Shown here piece by piece: positions 5,781 to 8,191 of a stretch of DNA of 8,191 nucleotides. A model generated the notes under the pieces. That model did no database searches and was not told where the DNA came from. It saw only the letters and a list, made by a program, of their open reading frames with translations. The stretch's first letter is position 1; every line of letters starts with the position of its first letter. Source of the DNA: Candidatus Omnitrophota bacterium (GTDB lineage Bacteria; Omnitrophota; Gorgyraeia; B26-G9). The translations under genes were made by a program, and so were the position numbers. Location of the stretch: NCBI GenBank assembly GCA_028718845.1, contig JAQULA010000069.1:1-8191 (forward strand). The letters are read 5' to 3'.

Positions 5781-8191
5781 ATGGAAAAAACGGGGACCGT
5801 AGATACCTCGGTTCAAATGCCTTTTGTCCGGTTTTTGAATTGTGTCGAAACCGCGGTTACCACGGGGTATATCCCGCTGGATGGGGCACGGAGCCGGTCG
5901 GTGCTGGATTGTATCGAGCGGGTGCGTACCGGGCAATTCCCGTTAACCGAAAAAGAAAAAAAATTTTTGATCGTTTACGCGCAATGTCAAGGCGATTATA
6001 AATCCGTGGCGGAGAAATTGCGGTCCAGCCGCAGTCTGGTCAGCGTAAACTTTCGCCACATTAGCGCGAAATTAGGATTCAGCGATATTAACCGGGTCCG
6101 GCGCTCGGAAATATTAAGCGCGGCATTGACGCGGCCCGGAGAGCTGGAAACCCTTTCGATGGAAGAACGGCAAATCATCCGGGATTACATCACGGAATTG
6201 GAAAAAACCGAGATAGATATTCTCGGCCCGGAATTGCGCGCCACGCTGGAAGCGGCACTGCGGGTGGTGGTAAAAAAAGGGTTCAAGGCCGGGTCCGGCG
6301 ATATTATTAATGCCCTTCCTGCGGATAAAACCAAAAAGCTTACCGAAACTCAAATGAATCACCGCATCTGGCTGATCCGAAAGCGTCTCGGGATCCCGAC
6401 CGGACAGCACCGGGGAGCGTCATATATGACGGTGCTGGATTGCCTGGAATATGCGGTGAAAAACAATCTTATTACGTACAGCCTTGAGCAGGCCGGGATA
6501 TTGCAGCAGGTACTCGATGCCACGCGGAAGAAGCAATTCCCGTTTACGGAAAAAGAAAAACAGGCGTTTATTTCCCTGGCGAATTGCCGGGGCTCTTATG
6601 AAGACGCGGCGGCCCAGCTTGCCAGTACGGAGCAGGCGGTCAAAAACAGTTACGAACGGGGCCTGCGCAAGCTGTATGGTGCGGGCCGGGATATTTCTGA
6701 CGTGGTCATGTCCGCGGCGCTGAAAAAAGCTTTGAACGAGGATAACCTGGGGATCTTATCCGCGCGGATGCGCGACGAGATCGAAGCGGGCATTACCGAG
6801 CTGGCCGCAAAGAGACGGAATGCTCTTCCGCGCCTGCAGGAGAAGGTATTACTATTACAGGCGCTGGGCATGACGGGGCAGGCCACTTATGAATTTCTTG
6901 CCGCGCAGCCGGATTTCGCGGCCGAAATCAACCATAATTCCGGCGCGATCAGGAGCCGGAGCGTGGCGCTCTATAATAGTTCGATTCGCAGCCGGCTGGG
7001 TGTCGATGCCGGTGATAACGCGATTGCCGCGATGACTCAAAAGGCGCTGGAAAGAGAAATGATCACTCCCGTGGATCTGCTGGACGCCTCGCGATGGGCC
7101 GGGATTTCTCTGGCAGATGTTTCGCCGGAGGAAAAAGGATCTTTGCGCCGGGCGATCGACCGGGTCTGCGCCGAATTCCAATGCGGCGCGGCGGAGCTTT
7201 TTACCTTGCCGCGGGTAAAAGACATAAAACGGTTTGTGCTGTCCGGGGCCGGAGAAATGCGGGTGGTCAGCGCGGCGGAATTACTTCAGCGGTACAAGAA
7301 CGCCGAATTTCAGAGTTGTCCGTCTTTGCGCTACCGGCTGGCGATGATAAAACGTCAGAATGAGCGCGACGGCAAGGCGGAAATCAGCGCCGAGGATTAT
7401 GTGGCGGTGTTCCGGGAATTCTTTTACGATCGGGAAACGCTGGAACAGGCGATCATCCGGGATTTGATAAGAGTTTATGCCGCGTTGAACGAGGTGGTAA
7501 ATGAATCGTCTTTGCAGGTTAACAGCCCGATCGTCAGAAAATGGGGGGAAAATATTTACAAGGATGTTTTTAGCATGGATTTTGCCGGGGTGTTTAGGAG
7601 CCGGGTCGTAAACACACCGGAATACAGCGCCTTTAAACAAGAATCTAAAGCCGCCCGGGTACATTCGAATAGAGAAGCGATCGCGGGGCAATCCCGCTTC
7701 GGCAGTACCGCGGCGGTTACGAACGATCCGCGCGTAAGCGGCAGAAAACCGGCCGCTTCAATGGTCCCGGATTTACAATCCCTGATCGATGCCTGCGCCG
7801 AAAGGCAGGCGGATAGCGCATTGCTGGATAAAGAGGTTTGCCGGCTTTGCGATGCATTTGAAGATTATCGTTCCGTCACGGACAGCGCAGAGCTGGATCA
7901 ATTGTTGAGCGCGTTATCGGAAACACGGGAGATGCTCGGTGAGTTGGATTGGCGCGGGATGCGAAACCGTCTCGACCGCAGGACCAATATCCGGTTCGCG
8001 GTTTTTTGCGCTAATGTTGTAAGCAACCGGTTGGCGGAGAAGATCGAAGATTACAGGGCCCGGCTGGAACAGGATGATTTTGAGGAAGAAGTTTATAATG
8101 AAGGCGGCGATACGTTAACCGGGCTGGATGTTTTTGAGGAGCCGGTCTTCCCGGATGATTATCCGCCGAGGTTGACTATAATGCCGGCGGC
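5781..8191 (+). CDS. Long repeat protein with LuxR/sigma-like helix-turn-helix segments (C-terminal end beyond window)
   Basis: The frame is open for 803 codons from the first ATG after the TAG and runs off the right edge. No ribosome-binding site precedes this ATG, so translation more likely came from 5400 originally. I do not recognise the family. Numbering from this ATG, residues 53-99 and 253-299 are two helix-turn-helix-like segments. Each opens FP-x-TEKEK, has an AEKL- or AAQL-type first helix, and ends in a recognition-helix-like stretch before KLG or KLY, much like GerE/LuxR C-terminal domains or sigma70 region 4. A third, degenerate copy starts near 447 (VSPEEK) and a doubtful fourth near ISAEDY. 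Around 620-660 lies a Ser/Ala/Gly/Arg-rich linker, then a helical segment, then an acidic stretch from about 763 (EQDDFEEE). No catalytic motif or membrane segment was seen. DNA binding, a structural role and a regulatory role are all open. Confidence 0.8.
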   Translation, partial: MEKTGTVDTSVQMPFVRFLNCVETAVTTGYIPLDGARSRSVLDCIERVRTGQFPLTEKEKKFLIVYAQCQGDYKSVAEKLRSSRSLVSVNFRHISAKLGFSDINRVRRSEILSAALTRPGELETLSMEERQIIRDYITELEKTEIDILGPELRATLEAALRVVVKKGFKAGSGDIINALPADKTKKLTETQMNHRIWLIRKRLGIPTGQHRGASYMTVLDCLEYAVKNNLITYSLEQAGILQQVLDATRKKQFPFTEKEKQAFISLANCRGSYEDAAAQLASTEQAVKNSYERGLRKLYGAGRDISDVVMSAALKKALNEDNLGILSARMRDEIEAGITELAAKRRNALPRLQEKVLLLQALGMTGQATYEFLAAQPDFAAEINHNSGAIRSRSVALYNSSIRSRLGVDAGDNAIAAMTQKALEREMITPVDLLDASRWAGISLADVSPEEKGSLRRAIDRVCAEFQCGAAELFTLPRVKDIKRFVLSGAGEMRVVSAAELLQRYKNAEFQSCPSLRYRLAMIKRQNERDGKAEISAEDYVAVFREFFYDRETLEQAIIRDLIRVYAALNEVVNESSLQVNSPIVRKWGENIYKDVFSMDFAGVFRSRVVNTPEYSAFKQESKAARVHSNREAIAGQSRFGSTAAVTNDPRVSGRKPAASMVPDLQSLIDACAERQADSALLDKEVCRLCDAFEDYRSVTDSAELDQLLSALSETREMLGELDWRGMRNRLDRRTNIRFAVFCANVVSNRLAEKIEDYRARLEQDDFEEEVYNEGGDTLTGLDVFEEPVFPDDYPPRLTIMPA
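5937..6077 (+). other. Helix-turn-helix-like segment 1 (LuxR/GerE or sigma70 region 4 type)
   Basis: It encodes 47 residues from FPLTEKEKKF to SAKLG. The LT-x-x-E-K opening, Ala-x-Lys-Leu in the first helix of the motif, and the closing KLG followed by FSD fit the GerE/LuxR pattern with about two extra residues in the turn region. The assignment is by eye; a profile search would settle it. Confidence 0.55.
6249..6836 (+). repeat. Protein-level tandem repeat unit 2 (196 codons)
   Basis: The unit starts at EAALRVVVKKG, matching LAAVEVILEKG in unit 1. It carries IRKRLGIPTG where unit 1 has AV-stop-RAMEKTG, then VLDCLEYAV matching FLNCVETAV, and the second helix-turn-helix (6537-6677). It ends before QEKVLLLQALG, which begins the degenerate third unit. 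Conservation across the TAG position links the two sides of unit 1 as one domain. Confidence 0.75.
6537..6677 (+). other. Helix-turn-helix-like segment 2 (LuxR/GerE or sigma70 region 4 type)
   Basis: It encodes 47 residues from FPFTEKEKQA to LRKLY and aligns gap-free with segment 1, exactly 600 nt upstream. AAAQLASTEQAVKNSYERGL resembles a sigma70 region 4 or LuxR helix-turn-helix. The opening 27 nt match those of segment 1 at 25 positions. Confidence 0.55.
6837..7253 (+). repeat. Degenerate third repeat unit (recognisable part)
   Basis: QEKVLLLQALGM aligns with the unit starts, IRSRLGVDAG with IRKRLGIPTG of unit 2, KALEREMIT with EYAVKNNLIT, and VSPEEK with the FTEKEK opening of the helix-turn-helix. 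AELFTLPRVKDIKRFVL sits where the recognition helix would be. Similarity is much weaker than between units 1 and 2, so the exact end is uncertain. Confidence 0.5.

Larger units (their letters stand above)
5634..6248 (+). repeat. Protein-level tandem repeat unit 1 (about 205 codons)
   Basis: This is the first of at least two homologous units. It begins at LAAVEVILEKG and contains the TAG codon and a LuxR/sigma-like helix-turn-helix (5937-6077). It is followed by EILSAAL, which matches VMSAAL in unit 2. From FLNCVE to KLG it aligns without gaps to unit 2 at an exact 600-nt offset, with 18 of 47 residues identical in the helix-turn-helix part by eye. Confidence 0.75.

Noticed and set aside
5775..5800. 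Frameshift as the cause of the break in the long frame
   Set aside because: The continuation is in the same frame as the part before the TAG, so a single codon, not an indel, explains the interruption.
5463..5936. Open frame of 157 codons on the minus strand opposite the signal-peptide frame
   Set aside because: The plus strand shows a signal peptide, a promoter and repeat homology. The minus frame has none of these.
7281..7691. Open frame of 136 codons on the minus strand
   Set aside because: It is a shadow of the long plus-strand repeat frame, which stays open throughout. The antisense protein shows no recognisable features.

Overview
The window looks like bacterial chromosome of moderate to slightly high GC, with short intergenic gaps, clear sigma70-type promoters and Shine-Dalgarno sites. 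Several solitary type IV pilin-like genes, a SecA with lineage-type insertions and a very long exported-protein frame suggest an uncultivated Gram-negative lineage such as Omnitrophota or a relative. That placement is an impression from protein style, not from a marker-gene comparison. No tRNA, rRNA, CRISPR array or insertion sequence was seen.

Layout. Positions 1-2178 (minus) are the first 726 codons of secA, running off the left edge. A 294-bp gap (2179-2472) holds a near-consensus promoter, a leader of about 220 nt and a terminator-like hairpin close to the secA start. Two minus-strand pilin-like genes follow (2473-2889 and 3033-3458), each with its own promoter of the same build. A plus-strand GT4-type glycosyltransferase (3660-4826) has an extended -10 promoter and converges on a third minus-strand pilin-like gene (4855-5268). 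From the divergent promoter region 5269-5399 a long plus-strand frame starts at 5400 and is still open at the right edge (8191), broken by one in-frame TAG at 5772-5774.

That long frame is the most unusual part. It opens with a convincing Sec signal peptide. It then carries tandem units of about 200 residues, each containing a helix-turn-helix-like segment resembling the LuxR/GerE or sigma70 region 4 fold. Two units are clear and a third is degenerate. The TAG lies inside the first unit, and the unit-to-unit similarity continues across it in the same frame. This points to one ancestral protein that has been interrupted, is read through, or contains a sequence error. I do not recognise the family.

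How the genes relate. SecA drives Sec export, which prepilins and the signal-peptide protein would both use. The pilin-like proteins would be processed by a prepilin peptidase and assembled by type IV pilus or type II secretion machinery, none of which is encoded here. The glycosyltransferase probably makes surface polysaccharide or glycan. Apart from a shared cell-surface theme, the genes appear to be transcribed separately.
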